From the NCBI GenBank assembly GCA_007116535.1, contig SKIG01000092.1, positions 1-8,500 of the forward strand: a stretch of 8,500 nt of DNA, written 5' to 3'. Made by a program: the position numbers and the translations under genes. The stretch comes from Psychroflexus sp. GTDB lineage: Bacteria; Bacteroidota; Bacteroidia; Flavobacteriales; Flavobacteriaceae. Below the pieces are notes generated by a model. That model was not told the origin of the DNA. It saw only the letters and a program-made list of their open reading frames with translations, and ran no database searches. This document shows positions 1 to 7,214 of this stretch, in pieces (position 1 is the stretch's first letter; each line of letters begins with the position of its first letter).

Positions 1-130
1 AAAATGAATTCACTATTTTTCAATGTTATTTTTAAAATCTTTTCAAAAAAATACCTCTTATGTGAATTTTAGTATTTTATTCTAATTAATTGAAAGTATC
101 AGTTCAAATAATTACATAGTTTTGCCTTTA

Positions 131-138
131 TAATTTTG
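131..138 (+). promoter_or_regulatory. Candidate -7 box of the mvaS promoter
   Basis: TAATTTTG matches the Bacteroidota -7 consensus TAnnTTTG at every fixed position and lies 47 bases before the mvaS ATG. No clear TTG box is visible 17-23 bases upstream, so the -33 element is weak or absent. In such AT-rich sequence a chance match is quite possible. The rest of 1-185 shows no gene, tRNA or repeat that I can support. Confidence 0.35.
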
Positions 139-185
139 TTCAAATTATTAGAGTATAAATCATATATTAACTAAAATTTTTGGTA

Positions 186-1523
186 ATGAAAGTAGGTATT
201 GATGCAATCCAAATGTATATCCCAAAAGTTGTTTTACCCATTGAAAAACTTGCCATTGCTCGTAATATCGATGCTGCAAAACTTAGCAAAGGTCTTGGCC
301 TTGAAGCTATGCGGCTAACTGACATCGATGAGGATGTGGTTAGTATGGGAACTACTGCCGTTCATCGCTTGTTACAACAAGAAAATATAACTTTATCTAA
401 GGTTGATAGACTATATGTTGGAACAGAAAGTAGCATTGATAACTCAAAGCCTGTGGCTTCATATATTCTTCAAAATATAGTACAACTTGATGGTGAAAAC
501 AAGTCGATTGATTGTGATGCTGTTGACTTTACCTTCGCCTGTATTGGCGCAGTTGATGCCTTGCAAAATTGCTTGGATTACATTCGATTGAACCCAACCA
601 AAAAAGCTATTGTCGTTGCTACAGATTTTGCTAAGTATGATTTAGCTTCCACAGGGGAATATACACAAGGCGCAGGAGCATTTGCAGTCTTAGTCAGTGC
701 TGATCCAAAAATAATGACCATCGATCAAGAAGTAGGCGTTGCAACTCGAGGTGTGTTCGACTTCTTTAAGCCGAAGCAATACATTGAAACCACTCAAAAT
801 AACGTGAAAGTAAAGCTTCCTGTGGTTAAAGATGAACCTGTGTTCGATGGACAATATTCTAATGAATGTTACATCAATCAGATTTCTGCTGCTTACGAAA
901 AATTCAAAACTGAAAAAGCTGCATTCAATGATGCAACTGATTGGGATTTGATATGTATGCACCTTCCCTATTGTTTTCAAGGTAGAAGAACGTTTATTGA
1001 AATTTTCATCAAAGAAAATCTATTATTATTAGAAAATGCAACAGGTGAAAACTACAAAGAAAAGTTGAGAAGTGTTGTTAAATCTGAAGCTTATCAAAAC
1101 TTCGTACAAGAAAAAATAGCTCCAAGCGAATACCTCTCTGCAAAAGTTGGTAACTGTTATACCGGTTCTATTTTTTTAGGACTAATCTCTGCTTTAGTAA
1201 ATTCTATTCAACAAGCTAATTCGGTAAAAACAATTGGTTTTATTGGCTATGGAAGTGGTTCTAAATCAAAAGCTTTCCAAGGAAATTTAGTGGAAAATTG
1301 GCAAGAAAACTTCGATGCACAAAGTATTATGGAAAATTTTGAAGACTTGGTAGAAATTGATTTTGAAACTTATGAAAAGCTTCACAAAAATCAATTATCA
1401 CAAGCACTTGTAAATGACAAAACCTTTAGAATCGAGAAAATTGAAGCAGAAAACCTCGTGCTTGTTGGTGCAAGGTATTATGCTTACAAAGAAGTTGATA
1501 AAAAAGTAGCGAGTATTGTATAA
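186..1523 (+). CDS. mvaS: Hydroxymethylglutaryl-CoA synthase
   Basis: This cytosolic enzyme condenses acetyl-CoA with acetoacetyl-CoA to give HMG-CoA, the first committed step of the mevalonate route to isoprenoids. The protein has a thiolase-like fold, and the three catalytic residues of the family can be placed: Glu81 in GTESSID, the acyl-accepting Cys119 in FACIGA, and His259 in CMHLPY. A glycine-rich GYGSGSKS segment near residues 355-362 is also typical. I start at ATG 186; the frame is open from a TTG at 180, but that would add only two residues and the family N-terminus (MKVGIDAI) begins at the ATG. At 445 residues it is longer than the roughly 390-residue enzymes of Gram-positive cocci. 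PksG-type synthases used in polyketide beta-branching are the main alternative, but no carrier-protein or polyketide gene is nearby. The next gene follows after 73 bases with its own promoter. Confidence 0.93.
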   Translation: MKVGIDAIQMYIPKVVLPIEKLAIARNIDAAKLSKGLGLEAMRLTDIDEDVVSMGTTAVHRLLQQENITLSKVDRLYVGTESSIDNSKPVASYILQNIVQLDGENKSIDCDAVDFTFACIGAVDALQNCLDYIRLNPTKKAIVVATDFAKYDLASTGEYTQGAGAFAVLVSADPKIMTIDQEVGVATRGVFDFFKPKQYIETTQNNVKVKLPVVKDEPVFDGQYSNECYINQISAAYEKFKTEKAAFNDATDWDLICMHLPYCFQGRRTFIEIFIKENLLLLENATGENYKEKLRSVVKSEAYQNFVQEKIAPSEYLSAKVGNCYTGSIFLGLISALVNSIQQANSVKTIGFIGYGSGSKSKAFQGNLVENWQENFDAQSIMENFEDLVEIDFETYEKLHKNQLSQALVNDKTFRIEKIEAENLVLVGARYYAYKEVDKKVASIV

Positions 1524-1537
1524 ATACTAACATATTT

Positions 1538-1553
1538 GCTTCAAATTTGAAGC
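1538..1553. repeat. Perfect 16-bp palindrome between mvaS and priA
   Basis: GCTTCAAATTTGAAGC is its own reverse complement, with no spacer and no mismatch. It sits 14 bases after the mvaS stop and contains the TTTG that serves as the -33 box of the candidate priA promoter. It could be a binding site for a dimeric regulator or part of a weak mvaS transcript end. With no spacer it would make a poor RNA hairpin, and no T-run follows directly. Confidence 0.5.
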
Positions 1554-1579
1554 CCTAAGGACATCTTTTTCTATCTTTA
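1546..1579 (+). promoter_or_regulatory. Candidate priA promoter (TTTG-N22-TATCTTTA)
   Basis: A TTTG box at 1546-1549 is followed after 22 bases by TATCTTTA at 1572-1579, which matches the Bacteroidota TAnnTTTG consensus at all but its last position. Transcription would start around 1585, leaving a leader of about a dozen bases before the priA ATG at 1597. The sequence before the ATG is only A/T-rich, with no Shine-Dalgarno motif. Confidence 0.45.
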
Positions 1580-1596
1580 CGCTTCAATTTTGTATA

Positions 1597-4044
1597 ATGC
1601 AAACCTTCGTAGATATTATTGTTCCTCTTCCTTTAAACAACTTATTCACTTATTTGTTGGAGGAAGAACATATAAGTAAAATTCAAGTTGGTCAACGTGT
1701 TGCTGTTCCCTTTGGAAAAACAAAAGTGTACACAGGAATTGTAGCACGTATTCATAATCAACCGCCACTACATTACGAAGCTAAATATGTAGAACAAATT
1801 CTAGAAGAATATCCTAGCGTTACTGAGCACCAACTCAAACTGTGGAAATGGATATCAGACTATTATATGTGTAGTTTTGGCGATGTGTTGAAGGCTTCAC
1901 TCCCTAGCCCACTTCTTATGGAAAGTGAATCTATACTCATTCTAGAGGATAGTTTTGATGGCGAAACTGATATTTTAAATGACGAAGAATACTTGATTTT
2001 TGAAGCGCTTCAACAAAAATCGGTACTTAAAATTCAGGAAGTAATCGACATTTTGGACAAAAAAACTGTGTTGCCTGTCGTACATCGAATGGTGGACAAA
2101 GGGGTTGTTCAACTACAACAAGAATTACAACAAAAATACAGTCCAAAGCTTGTTAAATACCTTCGATTAGCAGAAGCATATGCCAATGAAAGCAAGCTGA
2201 CTGAATTACTCGAAGATCTTGACCGTGCTGAAAAACAAAAACAATGTGTAATGCGTTTTTTTCAGTTGAAGGCATCTACTAAAAAACCAATCACCACCAA
2301 ACAATTGAGCGAATACGCCTCGGTTTCTTCCCCAGTTGTTCGTACTCTAATAGACAAGGGAATTATTGAAGAATATTCAGTTCGAGAGGATAGAATTTCT
2401 TATGTTGAAGCAACGCAAGCTGAAATTGTGCTTTCTGAAATTCAACAACAAGCGCTTCAAGAAATACAAAATGAATTAGCTGATAAACCTACATGCTTGT
2501 TGCAAGGGGTAACTTCTTCAGGAAAGACAGAAATTTATATCAAGCTTATTCAATCTTATATCGAAAAGGGAAAACAAGTACTTTTTCTCATTCCTGAAAT
2601 TGCATTAACCACACAACTAATTAAGCGTTTACAGCGTTACTTTGGTGAAGAAGTAATTGTGTATCATTCCAAATATTCACCCAATGAACGAGTAGAAGCA
2701 TATAGAAACATTCGCTACCAAGAAAAAGGCAAAGTGATTGTTGGAGCAAGATCGGCTTTGTTTTTGCCTTTTACCGACTTAGGCCTTGTTATTGTTGATG
2801 AATCGCACGAAACTTCCTACAAGCAAAACGACCCTGCGCCTCGTTATCACGGACGAGATACAGCTATTGTATTGACGCATCTTTTTGGAGCGAAAACCTT
2901 ACTAGGTTCAGCAACACCAAGTATCGAAAGTCTAGAGAATGTAAAAAATGGCAAATACGGTTATGTAAAAATAAATAAACGCTACGGGAATGTTCAGCCA
3001 CCAAAAATTGAATTGGTCGACATTAAAGACAAGCAATTCAGAAAACGGATGAAGGGGCATTTTTCGGATACGCTAATTGAATCTATAAGAGATAATTTAG
3101 CGGAAGGCAAACAAATTATCTTATTTCAAAATAGACGTGGCTACTCTCCTATTTTGGAGTGTAATTCCTGTGGTCACTCACCTCAATGCCCTAATTGTGA
3201 TGTTAGTTTAACTTACCACAAACACAACAATAGCTTGCGTTGTCATTACTGTAGCTACCAAATAGCCATGCAAGTAAAATGCTTAGCTTGCGGAAGTAGC
3301 GAAGTTAGTACCAAAGGTTTTGGAACAGAACAAATCGAAACTGAAGTGAAGGAACTTTTTCCTGAAGCTAAGGTCAATCGTATGGATTTTGACACCACAC
3401 GAGGAAAGTACGCTTACGAAAACATCATTGCTTCCTTCGAAAATCAAGAAGTTGATATTTTGATTGGTACACAAATGATTACTAAAGGTATAGATTTTAG
3501 AAATGTAGGTTTAGTAGGAGTTATGAATGCCGATGGATTGTTGAACTTTCCTGATTTTAGATCGCATGAAAAATGCTTTCAGATGTTGGTACAAGTTGCA
3601 GGACGAGCAGGAAGAACGGATGAACAAGGATTGGTATTGATACAAACTTATCAACCTGAGCATAGAATACTTCAACAAGTAACTACTAACGATATCAAAA
3701 CCATGTTTAAGGAACAATTGTATGATCGAAAAAGTTACTTATATCCACCTTTTTATAAAATTATAAAAATCACCTTAAAGTCAAAGGATTTCAACAAAAT
3801 TAATGAATCTTCTGAATGGTTAGCAACCTATTTACGACAAAGCTTCGGTCAGCAAGTATTAGGGCCTGAATTTCCTGCAGTTGCAAGAATACGCAATCAA
3901 TACCATAAGAATATTCAAGTAAAAATTGCACCAAAACAATCGATCAACAAGTCAAAAGAAGTTATTCGAAAAATAATTTCAAGTTTTGAAGCCATTGGTG
4001 CTTATCGTTCAGTTAGAGTAATCATTAATGTAGACCCGCAATAA
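1597..4044 (+). CDS. priA: Primosomal protein N' (replication restart helicase PriA)
   Basis: PriA recognises stalled or collapsed replication forks and D-loops, unwinds DNA 3' to 5' and starts reloading of the replicative helicase. The full domain order is visible: an N-terminal fork-binding region (about residues 1-105, beginning with the family-typical VDIIVPLPLNNLFTY); a winged-helix-like linker; helicase lobe 1 with Walker A GVTSSGKT (304-311) and Walker B DESH (401-404); a zinc-binding insert with eight cysteines at 522, 525, 531, 534, 549, 552, 562 and 565; and lobe 2 with GTQMITKGIDF and the arginine-finger motif QVAGRAGR (666-673). The C-terminal domain is present to the end. At 815 residues it is longer than E. 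coli PriA (732), mainly before the helicase core, which I believe is usual in Bacteroidota. No frameshift or missing motif is seen. It stands alone with its own promoter. Confidence 0.97.
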   Translation: MQTFVDIIVPLPLNNLFTYLLEEEHISKIQVGQRVAVPFGKTKVYTGIVARIHNQPPLHYEAKYVEQILEEYPSVTEHQLKLWKWISDYYMCSFGDVLKASLPSPLLMESESILILEDSFDGETDILNDEEYLIFEALQQKSVLKIQEVIDILDKKTVLPVVHRMVDKGVVQLQQELQQKYSPKLVKYLRLAEAYANESKLTELLEDLDRAEKQKQCVMRFFQLKASTKKPITTKQLSEYASVSSPVVRTLIDKGIIEEYSVREDRISYVEATQAEIVLSEIQQQALQEIQNELADKPTCLLQGVTSSGKTEIYIKLIQSYIEKGKQVLFLIPEIALTTQLIKRLQRYFGEEVIVYHSKYSPNERVEAYRNIRYQEKGKVIVGARSALFLPFTDLGLVIVDESHETSYKQNDPAPRYHGRDTAIVLTHLFGAKTLLGSATPSIESLENVKNGKYGYVKINKRYGNVQPPKIELVDIKDKQFRKRMKGHFSDTLIESIRDNLAEGKQIILFQNRRGYSPILECNSCGHSPQCPNCDVSLTYHKHNNSLRCHYCSYQIAMQVKCLACGSSEVSTKGFGTEQIETEVKELFPEAKVNRMDFDTTRGKYAYENIIASFENQEVDILIGTQMITKGIDFRNVGLVGVMNADGLLNFPDFRSHEKCFQMLVQVAGRAGRTDEQGLVLIQTYQPEHRILQQVTTNDIKTMFKEQLYDRKSYLYPPFYKIIKITLKSKDFNKINESSEWLATYLRQSFGQQVLGPEFPAVARIRNQYHKNIQVKIAPKQSINKSKEVIRKIISSFEAIGAYRSVRVIINVDPQ

Positions 4045-4061
4045 AATAAATCTTATGGCGC

Positions 4062-4092
4062 TTGCTTTTTTGATGTATTTTAGCGACTTTTG
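4062..4092 (+). promoter_or_regulatory. Candidate ald promoter (TTG-N20-GACTTTTG)
   Basis: TTG at 4062-4064 is followed after exactly 20 bases by GACTTTTG at 4085-4092, which differs from TAnnTTTG only in its first base. Spacing and boxes fit the flavobacterial promoter model. The ATG at 4114 lies 21 bases downstream of the -7 box, after an A-rich stretch (GGTAAAT) without a Shine-Dalgarno sequence. The same boxes with the same spacer occur before the gene at 6831. Confidence 0.5.
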
Positions 4093-4113
4093 CAAGCATA
4101 AGCATAGGTAAAT

Positions 4114-5313
4114 ATGAGTAATCCAACGACGCCATTCACTAAAAGTGAACTCATGCCTCAAGAAGAGTGTCTTGAAGTTCAAAGAAAAAAGGGAGAACTA
4201 ATTATTGGAATTCCAAAAGAAACATCCTTTCAAGAAAAAAGGGTTTGCCTATCTCCTGACGCTGTGAATGCGCTAACTTCCAACGGACATCAAGTGATTA
4301 TTGAAGCAGGCGCAGGATTACATGCGAATTTCTTTGACCAAGAATACAGTGAAGCAGGTGCACAAGTTACCCGAGATACGAAGAAAGTATTTGGTTGCCC
4401 GACAGTTCTAAAAGTTGCTCCACCATCAATGGACGAGCTAGAATTGATGCACCCACATAGTACATTGATAAGTTCGCTACAACTAAAAACTAGAAGCAAA
4501 GAGTATTTTTTAAAAATTTCTGAAAAAAGAATAACTGCATTAGCTTTCGATTTTATAAAAGATCCTCACGGAAGCTATCCAATTGTTGAAGCATTGAGTG
4601 AAATTGCTGGGAATGCTTCTGTGTTAATTGCTTCAGAATTGTTGGCAAATACCAAAGATGGCAGCGGTATTATGTTTGGCAATATTAGCGGCGTTCCTCC
4701 CACCGAAGTTGTTATTATTGGCGCAGGAACGGTGGGTTATTTTGCTGCAAAAGCTGCTTTGGGACTGGGTGCAAATATCAAAGTTTTTGATAGTTCATTG
4801 ACCAAATTGCGAAACATCAAAAAAGAATTGGGGAATTCAATTTACACTTCTACGCTACAACCAAAAAACTTACTTAAAGCCTTAAAACGATGTGATGTTG
4901 CTATTGGAGCTGTAAGAGGAAAAAATAGATCGCCAATTATTGTGACAGAAACTATGGTAGAAAACATGAAGAAAGATGCTGTAATTATTGATGTGAGTAT
5001 TGATATGGGTGGCTGTGTAGAAACTTCAGAAATTACCTCTCATGATTTTCCTACACTTGTAAAATATGATGTGATTCACTACTGTGTTCCTAATATTCCT
5101 TCAAGGTATGCTCGAACTTCGTCACTTTCGATCAGCAATATTTTCACACCAAGCCTACTTTATATAGGTGATGAAGGCGGCATTGAAAATACCTTACGTT
5201 TTGATTTAGGTATCCGAAGCGGATTGTATGCGTATCATGGTGTGCTCACCAACAAATCGGTTGCAGATTGGTTTGATTTGGGTTACCGTGATCCAAATTT
5301 GCTTATTTTTTAG
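4114..5313 (+). CDS. ald: Alanine dehydrogenase family protein
   Basis: This belongs to the alanine dehydrogenase / transhydrogenase alpha-subunit family; alanine dehydrogenases interconvert L-alanine and pyruvate plus ammonia using NAD. The protein begins with a 28-residue extension, then the family signature IGIPKETSFQEKRVCLSPD (Arg43 equals substrate-binding Arg15 of the M. tuberculosis enzyme). The catalytic Lys75 equivalent is Lys100 in LKVAPP, and the catalytic Asp270 equivalent is Asp297 in SIDMGGC. The NAD-binding Rossmann loop GAGTVG is at 203-208. The residue aligned with His96, which contacts substrate in characterised enzymes, is Gln123 (SLQLK instead of the usual LHL). The fold and cofactor site are therefore secure, but alanine as substrate is not proven. 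A transhydrogenase alpha subunit is less likely: no beta-subunit gene follows, and the C-terminus has no membrane segments. It is followed after 41 bases by an unrelated lipoprotein gene. Confidence 0.85.
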   Translation: MSNPTTPFTKSELMPQEECLEVQRKKGELIIGIPKETSFQEKRVCLSPDAVNALTSNGHQVIIEAGAGLHANFFDQEYSEAGAQVTRDTKKVFGCPTVLKVAPPSMDELELMHPHSTLISSLQLKTRSKEYFLKISEKRITALAFDFIKDPHGSYPIVEALSEIAGNASVLIASELLANTKDGSGIMFGNISGVPPTEVVIIGAGTVGYFAAKAALGLGANIKVFDSSLTKLRNIKKELGNSIYTSTLQPKNLLKALKRCDVAIGAVRGKNRSPIIVTETMVENMKKDAVIIDVSIDMGGCVETSEITSHDFPTLVKYDVIHYCVPNIPSRYARTSSLSISNIFTPSLLYIGDEGGIENTLRFDLGIRSGLYAYHGVLTNKSVADWFDLGYRDPNLLIF

Positions 5314-5330
5314 CTGAAAACAATTAATAA

Positions 5331-5338
5331 TCACTTTG
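5331..5338 (+). promoter_or_regulatory. Possible -7 box before the lipoprotein gene
   Basis: TCACTTTG matches TAnnTTTG except at its second position and ends 16 bases before the ATG at 5355. No TTG stands at the proper distance upstream; only a T-run (5306-5310) does. The lipoprotein gene may therefore have a weak promoter of its own or be read through from ald. Confidence 0.3.
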
Positions 5339-5354
5339 AGAATTTCATCTCTAT

Positions 5355-6050
5355 ATGAATACATTACAAGGTTTAAAATCAATTTTTCTTTTATTTTTTA
5401 TCGGTTTATTCTTTTTTCAATGCACAGATATTGAAAATGATAGAAGACTTTTGGTAAGAGGAAATATTTCCAATGCAAACAACGAAGCACTCCCAAATTT
5501 GCAGGTACAAACAACTGCAGGAGGTGCAGTTTTAGGTAGTTCAGTTTCAGATGAAATAGGGAACTTTGAATTCACAACGCTAGTTACAGGAATGTCGTTA
5601 CAAGTCGAAATACCTGAAATTTTTCAATTAACTAATGATGACGGTTCAACAATGTTTAGAAGTTTTTTTGTTCCCATTCGTGATATTGAAGATAATCTTT
5701 TAGAATTAAATAAAATTCGTATCTACCCATTTGCTAAAGTAAAATTCAATTTTTTGAGGCAAGAAAACAATGAGGAAGTATTTGTTCTATTAGAACGGAA
5801 ATTATTTCAAAGTTTAAATGAGAATGTTTTCAATTATAACTTTCAACAAATTGACTATTCGCAAGAGATAACTCCTTTTTTTCATCAAGAATTTAATTTA
5901 TTCATTTCTCAAAACCAAGATTTTGAGCTGTCAGAAATTGTTCAGAAAAATGAAATTTACCGTATGAGTTACCAAATCGGAAACAATGAACCAGTCGAAT
6001 TAGAATTTGAAATTAATGAAGGTTACAATGAATTTGAAATCAATCTATAG
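5355..6050 (+). CDS. Lipoprotein with carboxypeptidase-regulatory-like domain
   Basis: No named family covers the whole protein. The N-terminus is a lipoprotein signal: a Lys at 8, a hydrophobic stretch at 10-21, then FFFQC with the lipidated Cys at 23. Acidic residues follow soon after the Cys (TDIEND), which in Bacteroidota can act as an export signal to the cell surface. Residues about 33-75 (VRGNISNANNEALPNLQVQT, then a SDEIGNFEFTTL turn) look like a carboxypeptidase D regulatory-like beta-sandwich, a module common in surface and TonB-linked proteins of this phylum. The remaining 150 residues are rich in Asn, Gln, Glu and Phe, alternate in a beta-like way and show no catalytic motif. The gene overlaps the start of the next one, a beta-barrel protein, so the two are probably co-translated and may work together at the outer membrane. 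That partnership is inference. Confidence 0.75.
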   Translation: MNTLQGLKSIFLLFFIGLFFFQCTDIENDRRLLVRGNISNANNEALPNLQVQTTAGGAVLGSSVSDEIGNFEFTTLVTGMSLQVEIPEIFQLTNDDGSTMFRSFFVPIRDIEDNLLELNKIRIYPFAKVKFNFLRQENNEEVFVLLERKLFQSLNENVFNYNFQQIDYSQEITPFFHQEFNLFISQNQDFELSEIVQKNEIYRMSYQIGNNEPVELEFEINEGYNEFEINL

Positions 6051-6696
6051 TATTATCTTCATTTTAGGGGGAATATTTTTTGAAGCAAACGCACAAGTAA
6101 AATCTTATAATGACATAAGTGAATATAAGTCTTCTAATGAGTTCATTATGAGTATTGGATGGGTTCAACCAATTGGTGTAGGAAACAATTTTGCTAACAA
6201 AGCTTTCGATCTTGGAAGGGGTGTTGATGCGCAGATTTTACTAAGAAAAGATTGGGCTGAAAAATTTGTATTTGGTTTAAGGTTTCAAAACTTCAATGCA
6301 GCTATAAAAAGGAAAGATTTGGTGGGCAATTACGATAACTCGTATATCAATAGCTTTGGGTTTGTAGTAGGATACACTATTGATTTGCCTCTGAATAAAC
6401 TTACTATTGAACCAAGATTTACGCTTGCCAACACCAATTATAGAAATAGAGCTAGATTTACCAATGATTCAAACCCATCAGAATTTGCTTCAATAAGTGG
6501 TAGGTTTAGAGACTCTGCTACTTCTTACATAATTTCGGGTACTATAAATTATTCCTTTAACGATTTTTTGAGTTTGTATTTTCAACCTGAGTTTAGGTGG
6601 GACAATATGCGCATTAACACAGCTGATGAGCTATCTTCTTTTTTTGGAAATGTTTATTACGTAAATCTTAGCCTTGGTCTATCATTTCGATTATAA
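6028..6696 (+). CDS. Outer membrane beta-barrel protein (porin-like)
   Basis: This is a secreted protein of 222 residues. A signal peptide is clear: Lys4, a hydrophobic core at 6-18, and cleavage after ANA at 22, giving a mature protein starting QVK. The mature part alternates polar and hydrophobic residues in strands such as FVFGLRFQNFNAAI, FGFVVGYTIDL and LSLYFQPEFRW, separated by Asn/Ser/Asp-rich turns. It ends YYVNLSLGLSFRL, like the closing strand of an outer-membrane barrel. Its size suggests about eight to ten strands. I chose ATG 6028, which gives a compact signal peptide and has AAGG seven bases upstream; ATG 6016 (four residues more) is a real alternative, and the TTG at 6007 is unlikely. 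The start lies inside the preceding lipoprotein gene, a 23-base overlap that suggests translational coupling. No substrate can be inferred. Confidence 0.8.
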   Translation: MNLKSIYSIIFILGGIFFEANAQVKSYNDISEYKSSNEFIMSIGWVQPIGVGNNFANKAFDLGRGVDAQILLRKDWAEKFVFGLRFQNFNAAIKRKDLVGNYDNSYINSFGFVVGYTIDLPLNKLTIEPRFTLANTNYRNRARFTNDSNPSEFASISGRFRDSATSYIISGTINYSFNDFLSLYFQPEFRWDNMRINTADELSSFFGNVYYVNLSLGLSFRL

Positions 6697-6782
6697 TCAT
6701 ATTTAAAAAGCAACTGTTTCACTCGAGTTAGATTTTACAAATTAGCAGAACTAAAATTTTATGTTAATAATAAAATCAATAA

Positions 6783-6813
6783 TTGTGTAGCTTAACCTAA
6801 ATCTAGACTTTTG
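6783..6813 (+). promoter_or_regulatory. Candidate promoter of the three-gene membrane operon
   Basis: TTG at 6783-6785 and GACTTTTG at 6806-6813 are separated by 20 bases, the same boxes and spacing as before the gene at 4114. The first ATG of the operon follows 17 bases later, at 6831. The 134-base gap from 6697 otherwise holds only AT-rich sequence with one weak A/T hairpin (6756-6776). Confidence 0.5.
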
Positions 6814-6830
6814 AAAAAAATTTTTAATCA

Positions 6831-7214
6831 ATGAAGCTTACATTACAATTAGCAGCAGTTTATAACTTACTATGGGGAGCTTGGGTTGTTCTTTTTCCAA
6901 GTCATTTTTTTGAATTGGTAGGGATGGAAATTCCCAATCAACTTCTTATTTGGCAAGGAATGGGAATGGTCATTGGAGTGTATGGTCTTGGTTATTGGTG
7001 GGCATCGTACAATCCCATGCGACATTGGCCAATTGTTGCGGTTGGTTTTCTTGGAAAAATTTTCGGTCCACTTGGTTTTGTTATGAACTATGTAGAAGGA
7101 AATGTTCCTTTTGAATTTTTCTACACCCTTATAACCAATGATTTTATTTGGTGGATTCCTTTTGGCTATATTCTTTGGAAAGTGCATACTGAATACCAAT
7201 GGAAACTTACTTAA
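6831..7214 (+). CDS. Small four-helix membrane protein, unknown function
   Basis: I do not recognise a characterised family. The 127-residue protein has four likely membrane helices, at about residues 5-27, 37-58, 66-87 and 98-118. It is rich in Trp and Gly, with conserved-looking features such as the QGMGMVIGVYGLGYWWAS helix, a Lys-containing FLGKIFGPLGF turn and an ITNDFIWWIPFGYIL segment in the last helix. I recall similar NDxxWWxPF proteins in Bacteroidota and Cyanobacteria, but cannot name their role. It has no signal peptide apart from helix 1 and no enzymatic motif. It is the first gene of a three-gene operon and its last 16 bases overlap the next gene, so its expression is probably coupled to the DoxX-like protein. 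The ATG at 6831 is well placed behind a candidate promoter. Confidence 0.7.
   Translation: MKLTLQLAAVYNLLWGAWVVLFPSHFFELVGMEIPNQLLIWQGMGMVIGVYGLGYWWASYNPMRHWPIVAVGFLGKIFGPLGFVMNYVEGNVPFEFFYTLITNDFIWWIPFGYILWKVHTEYQWKLT

Noticed and set aside
1..185. Possible short peptide or minus-strand gene at the left edge
   Set aside because: Only a 22-codon frame and scattered AT-rich promoter-like words are present, with no support for a real gene.
690..980. Minus-strand open frame of 96 codons opposite mvaS
   Set aside because: It lies wholly inside a gene with a complete, recognised protein on the other strand, and its translation has no family-like features.
3283..3717. Two short minus-strand open frames opposite priA
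   Set aside because: They are antisense to the PriA zinc-binding and helicase regions, which are intact and well conserved; the translations look random.
4290..4499. Minus-strand open frame opposite the alanine dehydrogenase-like gene
   Set aside because: It is fully covered by a coding sequence with clear catalytic motifs and shows no signal of its own.
6756..6776. A/T-only hairpin (ATTTTAT / ATAAAAT) after the beta-barrel gene
   Set aside because: Seven A-T pairs around a seven-base loop are unstable and are expected by chance in such AT-rich sequence; no T-run supports a terminator.
6870..7199. Minus-strand open frame of 109 codons opposite the first membrane protein
   Set aside because: The + strand frame gives a coherent four-helix protein overlapping the next gene in operon style; the antisense peptide is Lys/Asn/Pro-rich with no recognisable pattern.
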